Source: an uncultured Coriobacteriaceae bacterium
Lineage (GTDB): Bacteria > Actinomycetota > Coriobacteriia > Coriobacteriales > Atopobiaceae
NCBI GenBank assembly: GCA_902778135.1
Contig: CACYWP010000002.1
Span: 1-64,000 of the forward strand
Direction: 5' to 3'
Length of the DNA: 64,000 nucleotides
Notes under the pieces: generated by a model
Database searches by the model: none
What the model saw: only the letters and a program-made list of their open reading frames with translations
Told to the model about the DNA's origin: nothing
Program-made: the position numbers and the translations under genes
Part shown: positions 41,779-51,114 of the stretch, piece after piece
How the letters are laid out: the number at the start of each line of letters is the position of its first letter
How positions within the stretch are numbered: the stretch's first letter is position 1

Positions 41779-42704
41779 GCACGGTGAGCATGGCCGTCGA
41801 CCTCGGCGGCATCAGGATGAGGAACCCGCTGAACACCGCATCCGGCACCTATGGCAACGGCGTGCAGTTCGAGGGGTTCTACGACGTGGGCGCCACGCTT
41901 GGTGCCATCACCTGCAAGGGCGTCGCGGCCGTGCCCTGGGACGGCAACCCGGCGCCTCGCCTCGCGGAGCTGCCCGGTTCCGCGATCATGAACTCGGTCG
42001 GCCTGCAGAACCCCGGCGTGAGGGGCTTCGTGGAGCGCTACGGCGACTACCTCCAGGGGCTGCGCGACCGTGGCTGCCAGGTCATCTGCCAGATCGCCGG
42101 CCACTCGCTGGACGAGTATCGCCAGGCGACGGAGCTGTTCGAGGAGCTGGCGCCCTTCGCCTCGGGCTTCGAGGTCAACATCTCCTGCCCCAACATCGCC
42201 CAGGGCGGTGCCGCCATGGGCGCGACGCCCGAGGCCGCCGCGCAGGTCATGTCAGTCGTCAGGCCGCTGACCGCCCGTCCCGTCGTCGTCAAGATGGCCC
42301 CGCACGACGTCGCCGAGATCGGTCGGGCGCTGGAGGCCAGCGGGGCGGACGCCCTGTCGCTGATCAACACGATCCCCGGCATGGCCATCGACATCCGCAC
42401 GCGCAGGAGCCGCCTGGCACGGGCCACGGCGGGCGTGTCGGGCCCGGCCATCCACGCGATAGCCGTCCGCATGGTCTGGGAGTGCGCGAACGCCGTGACC
42501 ATTCCCATCTGCGGCATCGGGGGCGTGGCCAGCGGTGCCGACGCGGCCGAGATGATCCTTGCCGGCGCCACGGCCGTGTCCGTCGGCACGGCCAACCTCT
42601 ATGACCCCACCTGCGTGCCCCGCATCCTCGTCGAGCTGGAGGAATGGGCGTGCGGGCAGGGCGTTTCCGACATCAACGAGCTGATTGGAGCATTCGAATG
42701 CTAA
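41772..42704 (+). CDS. pyrD: Dihydroorotate dehydrogenase B, catalytic subunit
   Basis: 310 aa from ATG 41772, overlapping pyrK by seven bases. Class 1B features are the catalytic Cys in FEVNISCPNI, the substrate-site MNSVGLQNPGV and the FMN phosphate-binding GIGGVASGADAAEMILAGA. It oxidises dihydroorotate to orotate with PyrK as partner. It overlaps pyrF by seven bases. Confidence 0.95.
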   Translation: MVSTVSMAVDLGGIRMRNPLNTASGTYGNGVQFEGFYDVGATLGAITCKGVAAVPWDGNPAPRLAELPGSAIMNSVGLQNPGVRGFVERYGDYLQGLRDRGCQVICQIAGHSLDEYRQATELFEELAPFASGFEVNISCPNIAQGGAAMGATPEAAAQVMSVVRPLTARPVVVKMAPHDVAEIGRALEASGADALSLINTIPGMAIDIRTRRSRLARATAGVSGPAIHAIAVRMVWECANAVTIPICGIGGVASGADAAEMILAGATAVSVGTANLYDPTCVPRILVELEEWACGQGVSDINELIGAFEC

Positions 42705-43420
42705 CTGAGCAGGAGGCGCGCGACGCCATCATCATCGCCCTGGACTGCGACCGAGAGACGGCCCTGGACCTGGCGGCACGCCTGGAGGGCAAGGCACGCT
42801 GGGTCAAGGTCGGCATGACGCTGTTCTATCGCTACGGGCCCTCCATCGTCGACGAGATGCACGAGCGCGGCCTGAACGTGTTCCTCGACCTGAAGCTGCA
42901 CGACATCCCCTTCCAGATTCGCGGTGCGGCCTATGCGGCGTCGCTCTCCGGTGCCGACATCCTCTCCATCCACGGCCTGGGCGGAGCGGCGATGATCGCC
43001 GAGGGTCGTGCAGGAGCACAAGAGGCTGCCGCCGAGCGCGGGGGCAATCGCACGCGCCTGGTTGCGATCTCGGTGCTCACCAGCATGGATGCCGAGGCCC
43101 TCGCCTCGATCGGCGTCGACGCCCCGGTGGCCGAGGAGGTGGCACGACTGGCCTCGCTGGCGGTCGGCGCGGGAGCCGACGGCATCGTCTGCTCTCCCCA
43201 GGAAGCTGCGGACATGCGCGCGCTGCTGGGTCCCGATGCGATGATTGTCACCCCTGGCGTCCGTCCGGCCGGGGCGGACGTGGGCGACCAGAAGCGCATC
43301 GCGACGCCTGCGGCCGCCATCGCCGCCGGCGCAAGCAAACTCGTAATAGGACGTCCTATCACACATGCGGAAGACCCGGTTGCCGCATTTGATGAAATCG
43401 TCGCCGAGTTGTGCGCATAG
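42698..43420 (+). CDS. pyrF: Orotidine 5'-phosphate decarboxylase
   Basis: 240 aa from ATG 42698. The catalytic FLDLKLHDIPFQI and phosphate-binding GVRPAGADVGDQKRI and LVIGRPITHAEDP motifs are complete. It makes UMP in the final step. pyrE, which makes its substrate, is not in the window. The next gene starts 180 bp later with its own leader. Confidence 0.96.
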   Translation: MLTEQEARDAIIIALDCDRETALDLAARLEGKARWVKVGMTLFYRYGPSIVDEMHERGLNVFLDLKLHDIPFQIRGAAYAASLSGADILSIHGLGGAAMIAEGRAGAQEAAAERGGNRTRLVAISVLTSMDAEALASIGVDAPVAEEVARLASLAVGAGADGIVCSPQEAADMRALLGPDAMIVTPGVRPAGADVGDQKRIATPAAAIAAGASKLVIGRPITHAEDPVAAFDEIVAELCA

Positions 43421-43507
43421 CACATACCCACTATTGAGAAGTGCCCAGGGCTTCTCGAAAGAATATGTGCACGTTACTTGAAAAAGGCTTGATAAACAGG
43501 CCATACA

Positions 43508-43540
43508 AGGTCAAGATAGAAACCCGTGCGTTTCTGACCT
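43508..43540. promoter_or_regulatory. Imperfect palindrome upstream of the mIHF gene
   Basis: AGGTC and AGAAAC on the left pair with GTTTCT and GACCT on the right around a CCGTGC centre. It lies 65-95 bp before the start codon, in the promoter region, so it may be an operator or a 5' leader hairpin. Confidence 0.4.
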
Positions 43541-43603
43541 GCTAGTATGACTACGACAGCAACTAGCGGATTCGATTGTCTGTACCCGATGTTTGGAGGA
43601 ACC

Positions 43604-43912
43604 ATGCCACTACCTCAGCTCTCTGACGAGCAGCGCAAGGCTGCCCTTGAGAAGGCCGCTGCCGCCCGCCATGCACGTGCCGAGCTGCGCGATAAGATCA
43701 AGAAGGGTGAGATTTCCCTCGAGGAGGTCCTCGACTCCGAAGATCCCATCGCTGCCCGTATGAAGGTTTCCGCCCTCATCGAGTCGCTGCCCGGTTATGG
43801 CAAGGCCAAGGCTGCCAAGATCATGAACGAGCTGGGCATCTCCCCGTCCCGTCGCGTCAAGGGCCTCGGTGCTCGTCAGCGCGAGCAGCTGCTCGAGGTC
43901 CTCTCGAAGTAG
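43604..43912 (+). CDS. mihF: Actinobacterial integration host factor (mIHF)
   Basis: 102 aa from ATG 43604, behind TTTGGAGGA. The protein is Lys/Ala/Arg-rich and helical, with the H2TH-like DNA-binding part LIESLPGYGKAKAAKIMNEL and GISPSRRVKGLGARQREQLL that is diagnostic for mIHF. It bends DNA and compacts the nucleoid. It is followed by gmk with a one-base overlap, the usual mihF-gmk-rpoZ order of actinobacteria. Confidence 0.93.
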   Translation: MPLPQLSDEQRKAALEKAAAARHARAELRDKIKKGEISLEEVLDSEDPIAARMKVSALIESLPGYGKAKAAKIMNELGISPSRRVKGLGARQREQLLEVLSK

Positions 43913-44511
43913 TGGGACGCAACGCTAGGCTTTTCGTCGTTTCTGGGCCGTCAGGCGTCGGCAAGGGCACGATCCTCAGGCAAGTTCGCAAGGATCGACC
44001 GGAGCTGCACCTGACGGTTTCGGCTACCACGAGGAAGCCAAGACCCGAGGACACCGACGGTGTCACCTACCATTTCCTCTCCGACGCCGCATTCGACCAG
44101 CTGGTGTCCGAGGACGCCTTCCTCGAGTGGGCGCACGTCCACGGACACAGCTATGGGACGCTGAAGACCGAGGTCGATCCCTATCTCGCACAGGGATGCT
44201 CGGTCGTCCTCGAGATCGACGTCCAAGGCGCCTTTGCGGTGCGGGAGAAGCGGCCCGAGGCCGTGCTGGTCTTCGTCGAGCCGCCCTCGGTCGAGGAGCT
44301 GGAGCGACGCCTGCGCGCGCGGGGCACCGAGGACGAGCAGTCCATACAGCTGCGCCTGGCCAACGCGCGCAGGGAGATGGAGCTGTCCTGCAAGTATGAC
44401 GTCCGCATCGTCAACGACAAGCTGGACGAGGCGGTGGAGCGCATGCGTGCGCTCATCGACCACTACGAGAACGAGGGAGGTTTCGACCAAGATGGCCATC
44501 ACCAAGCCTGA
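43912..44511 (+). CDS. gmk: Guanylate kinase
   Basis: 199 aa from GTG 43912, which overlaps the last base of the mIHF stop. P-loop GPSGVGKGT, GMP-binding SATTRKPRPEDTDGVTYHF and VVLEIDVQGAFAV are complete. It phosphorylates GMP to GDP. Confidence 0.96.
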   Translation: MGRNARLFVVSGPSGVGKGTILRQVRKDRPELHLTVSATTRKPRPEDTDGVTYHFLSDAAFDQLVSEDAFLEWAHVHGHSYGTLKTEVDPYLAQGCSVVLEIDVQGAFAVREKRPEAVLVFVEPPSVEELERRLRARGTEDEQSIQLRLANARREMELSCKYDVRIVNDKLDEAVERMRALIDHYENEGGFDQDGHHQA

Positions 44512-44785
44512 GATTGACAACCTGCTGGAGAAGACCGAGCACAACCCCTTCCTGCTGTGCTCCATCGCGTCCAAGCGCGCCTGCGACATCAACAACATGG
44601 TCCGCGGCCAGCACCTGCGCGTCGCCGCCGTCCAGGAGTTCGACGACATTACCCCGGTCATCTCCGGAGAGGACCCCGTCTCCATCGCCATGGAGGAGAT
44701 CGAGTCCGGCACCCTGAGCTTCGTGCAGGAGGCCTTCGACGAGGAGATCAGGGGTTCCAACAAGCAAGTCCAGCAGAACCTCTAG
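44492..44785 (+). CDS. rpoZ: RNA polymerase omega subunit
   Basis: 97 aa from ATG 44492, overlapping the end of gmk by 20 bases. The conserved core reads LLCSIASKRACDINNMVRG and ISGEDPVSIAMEEIESG. It stabilises the beta' subunit of RNA polymerase. Confidence 0.93.
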   Translation: MAITKPEIDNLLEKTEHNPFLLCSIASKRACDINNMVRGQHLRVAAVQEFDDITPVISGEDPVSIAMEEIESGTLSFVQEAFDEEIRGSNKQVQQNL

Positions 44786-44790
44786 AGACC

Positions 44791-46035
44791 ATGACTCGAC
44801 GCGTCTGCCTCGTTCACTATCACGAGATCGGCCTGAAGGGCAAGAATCGATCGACGTTCGAGAACCAGCTGGTCACCAACCTGCATAGGGCGCTGCGAGG
44901 GCATGGCGTCGACGCGGTCAAGCGCGTCAGCGGCCATGTCCTCGTCACGTTCGAGGGCCGTCAGGCGACCGAGGAGGATGCCGCGACCATCGCGCAGGTG
45001 CCCGGCGTCGCACGGGTGTCCCTGGCCTACCTCTGCGGCCTCGACGAGGCCGAGTACTGCGCCGCCGCCGTGCGCGCGCTGGGGGAGTTCGGCGACTTCG
45101 AGACCTTCAAGGTGCACGCCCGCCGCTCCGCCACGACCTACGGGCTGCACACCCTGGACATCCACCAGCTGGTGGGCGGGGTGCTCTGCGAGGCCTTCCC
45201 CGACAAGAAGGTGAAGATGCACGACCCCGACGCGACGGTGTTCGTGCTGGTCGTGCAGGGTAGCGTCTACGTCTATGCCGCGTCGCGCGTGGGGGTCGGC
45301 GGCCTGCCCGTCGGCACGGCCGGCAAGGTCGTGACGCTGCTGTCCAGCGGGTTCGACTCGCCGGTGGCCACGTGGATGGTCGGCCGTCGCGGGGCCGTGT
45401 GCGTGCCGGTCCACTTCTCCGGCCGTCCGATGACCTCCGATTCCAGCGAGTGGCTGTGCCAGGACATCGTGAACGCGCTTGCCCCTGCGGGCCTGATCGG
45501 GCGCCTCTACGTCGTGCCCTTTGGCGAGCGCCAGCGCGAGATCTCCCTGGCGGTGCCGCAGAGCCTGCGCATCATCACCTATCGCCGCGTGATGCTCGCG
45601 GTGGCCGAGCGCATCGCGCTGCTGGAGGGGGCCAAGGCGCTTGTCACTGGCGAGTCGCTGGGCCAGGTCGCCTCCCAGACCCTGGACAACATCGCAGCGG
45701 TCAACGAGATGGTTTCGATGCCGGTGCTGCGTCCGCTCATCGGCTCGGACAAGATGGAGATCATGCGGCGCGCGGAGCAGATCGGCACCCACGACATCAG
45801 CTCGCAGTCCGCGGAGGACTGCTGCACGCTGTTCATGCCGCGCCGCCCCGAGACCCATGCGCGCATCGATGCGGTGCATCAGGCGTGGGACTCCTTCGAC
45901 CACGACACGATGATCGACGAGCTCGTCGCGTCGGTCGAATACGTCGACTTCGACCATTGCCCCAGCTACCGCCCGCCCGCCTGCATGAAGTCGTGGCACC
46001 GCGAGCTCGCACCGGCCGCGCGCGACGAACGATGA
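44791..46035 (+). CDS. thiI: tRNA 4-thiouridine synthase ThiI
   Basis: 414 aa. An N-terminal ferredoxin-like and THUMP region (HYHEIGLKGKNR) leads to the PP-loop ATPase motif LLSSGFDSPVATWM. The late motif VTGESLGQVASQTLDN is also typical. There is no C-terminal rhodanese domain, so sulfur must come from a separate carrier, as in many Gram-positive species. It makes s4U in tRNA. Starts 5 bp behind rpoZ. Confidence 0.95.
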   Translation: MTRRVCLVHYHEIGLKGKNRSTFENQLVTNLHRALRGHGVDAVKRVSGHVLVTFEGRQATEEDAATIAQVPGVARVSLAYLCGLDEAEYCAAAVRALGEFGDFETFKVHARRSATTYGLHTLDIHQLVGGVLCEAFPDKKVKMHDPDATVFVLVVQGSVYVYAASRVGVGGLPVGTAGKVVTLLSSGFDSPVATWMVGRRGAVCVPVHFSGRPMTSDSSEWLCQDIVNALAPAGLIGRLYVVPFGERQREISLAVPQSLRIITYRRVMLAVAERIALLEGAKALVTGESLGQVASQTLDNIAAVNEMVSMPVLRPLIGSDKMEIMRRAEQIGTHDISSQSAEDCCTLFMPRRPETHARIDAVHQAWDSFDHDTMIDELVASVEYVDFDHCPSYRPPACMKSWHRELAPAARDER

Positions 46036-46135
46036 TGGGCAGGTAGGAGCCTCGTTTCGCGTGCGTGCGAGCCAGCTGCGCCATTCGTGCGAGAAAGTGG
46101 CGAGCGTAATTCTCTTTCATGGGCCACATTCCCGG

Positions 46136-46166
46136 GATCACCCCCATCATCGATATGGGGGTGATC
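46136..46166 (+). promoter_or_regulatory. 12-bp hairpin hiding the comEA ribosome-binding site
   Basis: GATCACCCCCAT (46136-46147) pairs perfectly with ATGGGGGTGATC (46155-46166) around a 7-base loop. The only Shine-Dalgarno-like sequence before the comEA ATG at 46171, GGGGGTGA, is inside the 3' arm. It may act as translational switch or, with the short U-poor tail TTGT, as weak terminator of thiI. Confidence 0.6.
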
Positions 46167-46170
46167 TTGT

Positions 46171-46881
46171 ATGGCACAGCGTAGGGCGAGAGGGTCGAGG
46201 CTGCGCAGGTTCGCGCGCAGGATGGGACTGGTGGGCGGCAGGCCGGCCCTGGCCGCCTTGGTGGCGCTGGGGTGTGCCGCCGGGGGTGTCGGTGCGGCAC
46301 GGCAGGTGGCCTCGACGGGCATCGTGGTGGAGCGTTCGGCTCCCGCGGAGGATCCCGAGGGCGTCGGCAGCGGGTCCGATGCCCCGGCTGGCGGCCCCGA
46401 GGCAGAGGTCGAGGAGCCGCATCGCTATGTGGTGCACGTCGATGGCGCGGTCGGCTCGGCCGGGGTCGTCGAGCTGACGGGGACGGACGTGCGCGTCTCG
46501 GACGCCGTCGACGCGGCGGGAGGATTGGCGGAGGATGCCGACACGACCTCGGTCAACCTGGCGGAACCGCTGGTGGACGGTTCGAAGATCCACATACCTC
46601 ACGAGGGGGACGCGGGGGAGACGGCTGGCGACCTGCTCGTCTCGGGACAGGCATCGACGTCCGGGGCGACGGGCTCGGGCTCTCCCACGGTGCTGGTGAA
46701 CATCAATACGGCAACCAGCGAGCAGCTCCAGACGTTGTCGGGCGTGGGCGAGGCCACGGCGAGCGCCATCATCGAGGAGCGCGAGCAGAACGGCCCCTTT
46801 GCGTCACCGGAAGACCTGATGAGGGTGTCAGGCATAGGGGAGAAGAAGTTCGCCAAGGTCAGGGACCAGATCTGTGTCTGA
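46171..46881 (+). CDS. comEA: ComEA-like DNA receptor
   Basis: 236 aa. An Arg-rich N-terminus is followed by a transmembrane segment (ALAALVALGCAAGGVGAA), an SLBB domain (VVHVDGAVGSAGVVELTGT) and a helix-hairpin-helix domain at the C-terminus (VNINTATSEQLQTLSGVGEA, RVSGIGEKKFAKVRD). It binds incoming DNA at the outer face of the membrane and hands it to ComEC, whose gene overlaps it. Translation may be limited by the hairpin just upstream. Confidence 0.92.
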   Translation: MAQRRARGSRLRRFARRMGLVGGRPALAALVALGCAAGGVGAARQVASTGIVVERSAPAEDPEGVGSGSDAPAGGPEAEVEEPHRYVVHVDGAVGSAGVVELTGTDVRVSDAVDAAGGLAEDADTTSVNLAEPLVDGSKIHIPHEGDAGETAGDLLVSGQASTSGATGSGSPTVLVNINTATSEQLQTLSGVGEATASAIIEEREQNGPFASPEDLMRVSGIGEKKFAKVRDQICV

Positions 46882-49246
46882 GCGAGCGGGAAGGCGCCCC
46901 CATCGCCCGATGGTTCCCGGCGTCTGGTGGGCCTTCGTTGCCTGCTGCCTTGCCGCGAGGGCTGTCATGGGCTGGGGGTTCGTGCTGGACGCCGAGGCAC
47001 TGGGCCACATCGCGGCTGCCTGTGCCATCGCTGCGGCGATGCTCCTGGCGGTCCTGGTCGCGGCGTGGGCGCACGGGCGAGAGGCCGCCTGCCGCGTCAC
47101 GGGCGCGTGCCTGCTGCTGCTCTGCACGACCCTCTCGGCATCGCTCTCCTGTCGCCGACAGCATGTCGTGGCAGACGCGCTGGCGTCCAGCGCCGTGTCG
47201 TCATGGGACCTCCGGGTCACCTCCGATGCGAGGGAGGGCGCCTATGGGTGGCGGTGCCGCGCATGGGTCATGAGGGAGGGCAGCGCGCAGGGAGAGGTGT
47301 GGGTCAACGCAGGCCAGCGCCTGGACCGGGGCGTCAGACTCGCTGGCGTGGGGCGCTTCTCGCGGCTCTCCGCAGACGACTACGGCCGCTCCAGCTGGCG
47401 GCAGGGCCTGTGCGGCACGCTGCGTATCGTCCGTGCGACCTCGCAAAGCCGGCCCGGCGGACTGCTTGCCCTGCGCGCTCGGATACTGGCCGCGCTGCGT
47501 CCCGAGCAAGGGGACGCACGTGCGCTCGTCGCGGGCATCGTGTGCGGCAGCCGAGAGGCGCTGGACGCCCGCGGGCTGACCGACCTCTTCTCCACCTGCG
47601 GGACGGCGCACCTGATAGCCGTGTCGGGTGCGCACCTCACGATGGTGTGCGCGCTGCTCGCACGGCTGGTGGATGGGCTGGAGCTGCGGCTGCACGCGCG
47701 TGTCGCCCTGCTGGCGACCGTGTCCGCCTGCTTCGTCGCCTTCTGTGGGGCTCCGGTCTCCGCGGTGCGCGCCTGGGCAATGTCGCTTGCGGCGTTTGGG
47801 GCCCAGCTGGCGGGCAGGCGCGCGCACCCGCTGTCGGCCGTCGGCGCGGTGGGACTTGCCATGGTGCTCCTCGAGCCCTCGGTGGCGGGCCAGATGGGGT
47901 TCGTGCTCTCGGTCGCCTCGGTTTCAGCGCTTTGCCTGTTCCAGCCGCATGCGGCCTACGTGCTGCAGACGGCGTTGCCCGATCCGCGGCTGCCGCGCGG
48001 GCTGCCCAGGGCCTGGCGTGTGCGGCTGCTCGGGATGCTCGACGGGACGCGCGAGCTGCTGTCGGCGACGCTGGTCTGTCAGCTGGCGACGTTGCCCATG
48101 GTGGCCGATGCCTTCGGGCGCGTGTCGCTGGTGGCCCCCGTCGCAAACCTGCTGCTGGCCCCGTTGTTCGGGGTGCTGATGCCCCTTGGGCTGGGCGTGT
48201 GCCTGCTGCTGTGGGCCCCGCCCGTTCGGATGCTGGCACTTCCCCTGCTCGACGCGGCGTCCCTTCCCCTGGTCGCCCTCATGCGGCGACTGTCCCGCAT
48301 TCCCCTGGCGTCGGTCTCGCCCCAAGTCCTTCCCTTCGGTCCCGCGCCCGTCGTGGTTGCGCTGATGGCCGTGTGGCTGGCGTGGTGGCCGGACGTGTCG
48401 CGCCGCAGGCTCTACGGCGTCCTCGCCCTCCTCGCGTCACTGCTGCTTGGGCTGTTGGGCTGGTGGCGCCTGATGGCTCCGGCCCGCATCGTCGTGCTGG
48501 ACGTCGGGCAGGGCGACGCCATACTCGTGCAGGACGGGGCATCGTCGCTGCTGGTCGACACGGGTCCGGACGACGCCATCGTCGCCGCGCTCGCACGCAA
48601 CCACGTCCTGCACCTGGACGCCATCGTCATCACCCACCAGCACGACGACCACTACGGCGGTCTCGACGACCTCGTGGGGGTGGTTGGCTGCGATCGCGTC
48701 ATCGTGGCGCGTGGCGTCGCCGCGTCGATGGTGCAACCCCTGGGGGAGGCGTGCCGCGACCTGACGGGTTCCGAACCCCTCGAGGTCTCCCGTGGCGACA
48801 AGCTGCAGGTGGGCGGCTATGCCATCCGCGTCATCTGGCCGCGCGACACGGTCGATGGGGACGAGAATGCGGAATCGCTGGAGCTCCTGGTCTCATATGA
48901 GGGCGATGATGGGAGCCTGACGGCGCTGCTGACCGGTGACGCGGAGCGGGACGAGACGGGCGCCTGCATCGCGGCGGGCGATGTGGGCGACATCAACCTG
49001 CTGAAGGTGGGCCATCATGGCTCCGAGGTGTCCCTGACGGACGAACAGGCCCGCCAGATGAGCCCGGAGGTGGCGGTGGCCAGCGCGGGGGAGGGTAACG
49101 AGTACGGCCACCCATGCCGGGAATGCGTGGACATCCTCGAGCGGGCGGGGGCGCTGTTCCTGTGCACGAAGGACGTGGGCGACGTTGACATCCGACCGGG
49201 CGCCTCGGGGCCGCTGGTCAGGTCCCAGCGGCAGCACGGCCCATGA
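46874..49246 (+). CDS. comEC: ComEC/Rec2 DNA uptake channel
   Basis: 790 aa from GTG 46874, overlapping comEA. An N-terminal soluble part is followed by the competence domain with many membrane helices (LFSTCGTAHLIAVSGAHLTM is its hallmark) and a C-terminal metallo-beta-lactamase-like domain with ITHQHDDHYGGLDDL and KVGHHGSEVSLTD. It transports single-stranded DNA into the cytoplasm. The gene looks full length. No comFA, comG or other competence genes are in the window. Confidence 0.93.
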   Translation: MSERAGRRPHRPMVPGVWWAFVACCLAARAVMGWGFVLDAEALGHIAAACAIAAAMLLAVLVAAWAHGREAACRVTGACLLLLCTTLSASLSCRRQHVVADALASSAVSSWDLRVTSDAREGAYGWRCRAWVMREGSAQGEVWVNAGQRLDRGVRLAGVGRFSRLSADDYGRSSWRQGLCGTLRIVRATSQSRPGGLLALRARILAALRPEQGDARALVAGIVCGSREALDARGLTDLFSTCGTAHLIAVSGAHLTMVCALLARLVDGLELRLHARVALLATVSACFVAFCGAPVSAVRAWAMSLAAFGAQLAGRRAHPLSAVGAVGLAMVLLEPSVAGQMGFVLSVASVSALCLFQPHAAYVLQTALPDPRLPRGLPRAWRVRLLGMLDGTRELLSATLVCQLATLPMVADAFGRVSLVAPVANLLLAPLFGVLMPLGLGVCLLLWAPPVRMLALPLLDAASLPLVALMRRLSRIPLASVSPQVLPFGPAPVVVALMAVWLAWWPDVSRRRLYGVLALLASLLLGLLGWWRLMAPARIVVLDVGQGDAILVQDGASSLLVDTGPDDAIVAALARNHVLHLDAIVITHQHDDHYGGLDDLVGVVGCDRVIVARGVAASMVQPLGEACRDLTGSEPLEVSRGDKLQVGGYAIRVIWPRDTVDGDENAESLELLVSYEGDDGSLTALLTGDAERDETGACIAAGDVGDINLLKVGHHGSEVSLTDEQARQMSPEVAVASAGEGNEYGHPCRECVDILERAGALFLCTKDVGDVDIRPGASGPLVRSQRQHGP

Positions 49247-49365
49247 TGGCGCGATGCCGGCGTCGCGGCCTCCCTCTCGTGGATTGCGGGTCATTGACGT
49301 CCGGTCGATGTGGCATAGTTGTCGCGTGACGTTTTTGCGCCGGCCGTGGCGATGGGAGGTGTGGC

Positions 49366-50337
49366 ATGGCGGGATCTGCAAAGGGAGGGCTCTTGCCCGC
49401 GTATCTCATCGTGGGATCCGACGAGCTGAAGGCAAGGGAGGCCACCAAGCGCCTGCGCGCCCGCCTCGAGCCGGGCTTCGAGGCGTTCAATCTCGACGAG
49501 CGCGTCGCCGGCTCGGACCTCGAGCCCCAGGACCTCCTCTCGTCGCTCAACACCCTGCCCTTTGGCAACGGCTTCCGCCTGGTGCTGGTGACCAGTGCCG
49601 ACCACCTGCCCAAACCCGTCTCGGAGGCGATAGTCTCCTATCTGGCCGACCCCAACCAGAACTGCGTCCTGTGCCTGGTCGCCGAGAGGCTGGCGAAGAC
49701 GACGCGCCTCTACAAGGCCGTCGCGAAGGTCGGGCAGAAGGCCATCATAGACTGTTCGCCCGCCAAGCGCTGGGACCTGCCCAAGCGCATCGTGCGCATG
49801 GCGCAGGTGCGGGGCATGCGCATCGACGAGCGCGCTGCGGACGAGCTCGTCTCCCGGGTGGGGGAGTCGACCACGATGCTGGACCAGCAGGTAGGGACGC
49901 TGTCGGAGCTCTGCCGGGGCGCGGGCGTCATCACCCTTGCCGACGTGGAGCGCTACGTCACGCGCACGGCCGAGGTCAAGCCCTGGGACTTCCTCGACGC
50001 GGTCTGCAACCGCGATGCGGCGCGGGCCCTGGAGCTGTATCGCCTGATGCAGAACCCATCGGAGATCGCGCTGGTCGCCCTGCTGGTGGGGCGCCTGCGG
50101 GAGCTGGTGTGCGCACAGTCGCTCGCGGCACGGGGCCAGTCCGGCTCGTTGGAGAGCGTCCTCGGCAAGCAGAGGTGGCAGGTGAAGAACCATGCCCGTT
50201 GGGCGTCCCGGTTCGGCTCGGGAGAGCTTGCCCACGCGCTCGCCTCCTGCGCGCGCAGCGACTATGCGCTCAAGACGGGGGCCGACCCCCAGACCGAGTT
50301 CTGCTCGCTTGTGCTGGGCATCTGCGGTCGCGGTTAG
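49366..50337 (+). CDS. holA: DNA polymerase III delta subunit
   Basis: 323 aa. The AAA+-like clamp-loader delta layout is visible: YLIVGSDELKAREATKRLRA at the N-terminus, CLVAERLAKTTRLYKAV, and a helical C-terminal collar part (ALVALLVGRLRELVCAQSLA). It opens the beta clamp in the clamp loader. The position right behind comEC is the common order in many bacteria. Confidence 0.88.
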   Translation: MAGSAKGGLLPAYLIVGSDELKAREATKRLRARLEPGFEAFNLDERVAGSDLEPQDLLSSLNTLPFGNGFRLVLVTSADHLPKPVSEAIVSYLADPNQNCVLCLVAERLAKTTRLYKAVAKVGQKAIIDCSPAKRWDLPKRIVRMAQVRGMRIDERAADELVSRVGESTTMLDQQVGTLSELCRGAGVITLADVERYVTRTAEVKPWDFLDAVCNRDAARALELYRLMQNPSEIALVALLVGRLRELVCAQSLAARGQSGSLESVLGKQRWQVKNHARWASRFGSGELAHALASCARSDYALKTGADPQTEFCSLVLGICGRG

Positions 50338-50409
50338 GGCAAGCCGGCGCCTCGTGGACGATCGCCTGGCCGACGCCCGCCCGTCGGTGCGGTCCGCTCC
50401 CGGCGGTTC

Positions 50410-51114
50410 CTAGACGCGAACCATTCGGTACCCGACGCCCACATGCGTCTGGATGTAGCGCGGGCGCGAGGGGTTCTCCTCGATTTTCTTGCGCAGGGTG
50501 CCCATGAAGACGCGCAGCGACGCGAGGTCGCCGTCCTGCGAGGTGCCCCACACCTCGTGCAGGATGTACTGATGGGTCAGCACGCGGTCGATGTTGTGGG
50601 CCAGCAGGCACAGCAGCTTGTACTCCATGGGCGTGAGGTGCAGCTCCCTGCCCTCGAGGGCGACCGTCCCTGCCGCGAAGTCGACGACCAGGTCGCCGTT
50701 GACGAAGGTGGACTGCTGTGGTGCCGCGTCCTCTGCCATGTAGCCGAGATGCCGCTCCGTCGTGCGCAGGCGTGCCAGCAGCTCGCCCACCGAGAAGGGC
50801 TTGGACAGGTAGTCGTCGGCGCCGGCGTCGAGGGCCTCGATCTTGTCGGCGTCCTCTGCGCGTGCGGACAGCACGATGATGGGCATCGTCGACCAGGTGC
50901 GGATGCGCCTGATGACGTCGACGCCGTCCATGTCGGGCAGGCCCAGGTCGAGCAGGACGATGTCGGGGTCGCTGGTGGCTGCGGAGGCGATGGCCGCATT
51001 GCCCGTCGCCGCGGTGAGGTGCTGGTATCCGCGCGACTCCAGGGCCGTGGACACGAGGTTGCGCACGGCGGGGTCGTCCTCGACGACGAGGATCGTGTAG
51101 GACTTGTCAGACAT
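50410..51114 (-). CDS. KdpE-like OmpR-family response regulator
   Basis: 234 aa from ATG 51114. Receiver domain with acidic pair (VVEDDPAV) and phospho-acceptor Asp56 (IVLLDLGLPDMDG), followed by a winged-helix DNA-binding domain (LTPMEYKLLCLLAHN, VFMGTLRKKIEENPSRPRYI). Closest in pattern to KdpE. The start overlaps the kinase gene. No kdpABC genes are near; the divergent kup gene and the CATAAAG repeats before it are the obvious target. Confidence 0.88.
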   Translation of the reverse strand: MSDKSYTILVVEDDPAVRNLVSTALESRGYQHLTAATGNAAIASAATSDPDIVLLDLGLPDMDGVDVIRRIRTWSTMPIIVLSARAEDADKIEALDAGADDYLSKPFSVGELLARLRTTERHLGYMAEDAAPQQSTFVNGDLVVDFAAGTVALEGRELHLTPMEYKLLCLLAHNIDRVLTHQYILHEVWGTSQDGDLASLRVFMGTLRKKIEENPSRPRYIQTHVGVGYRMVRV

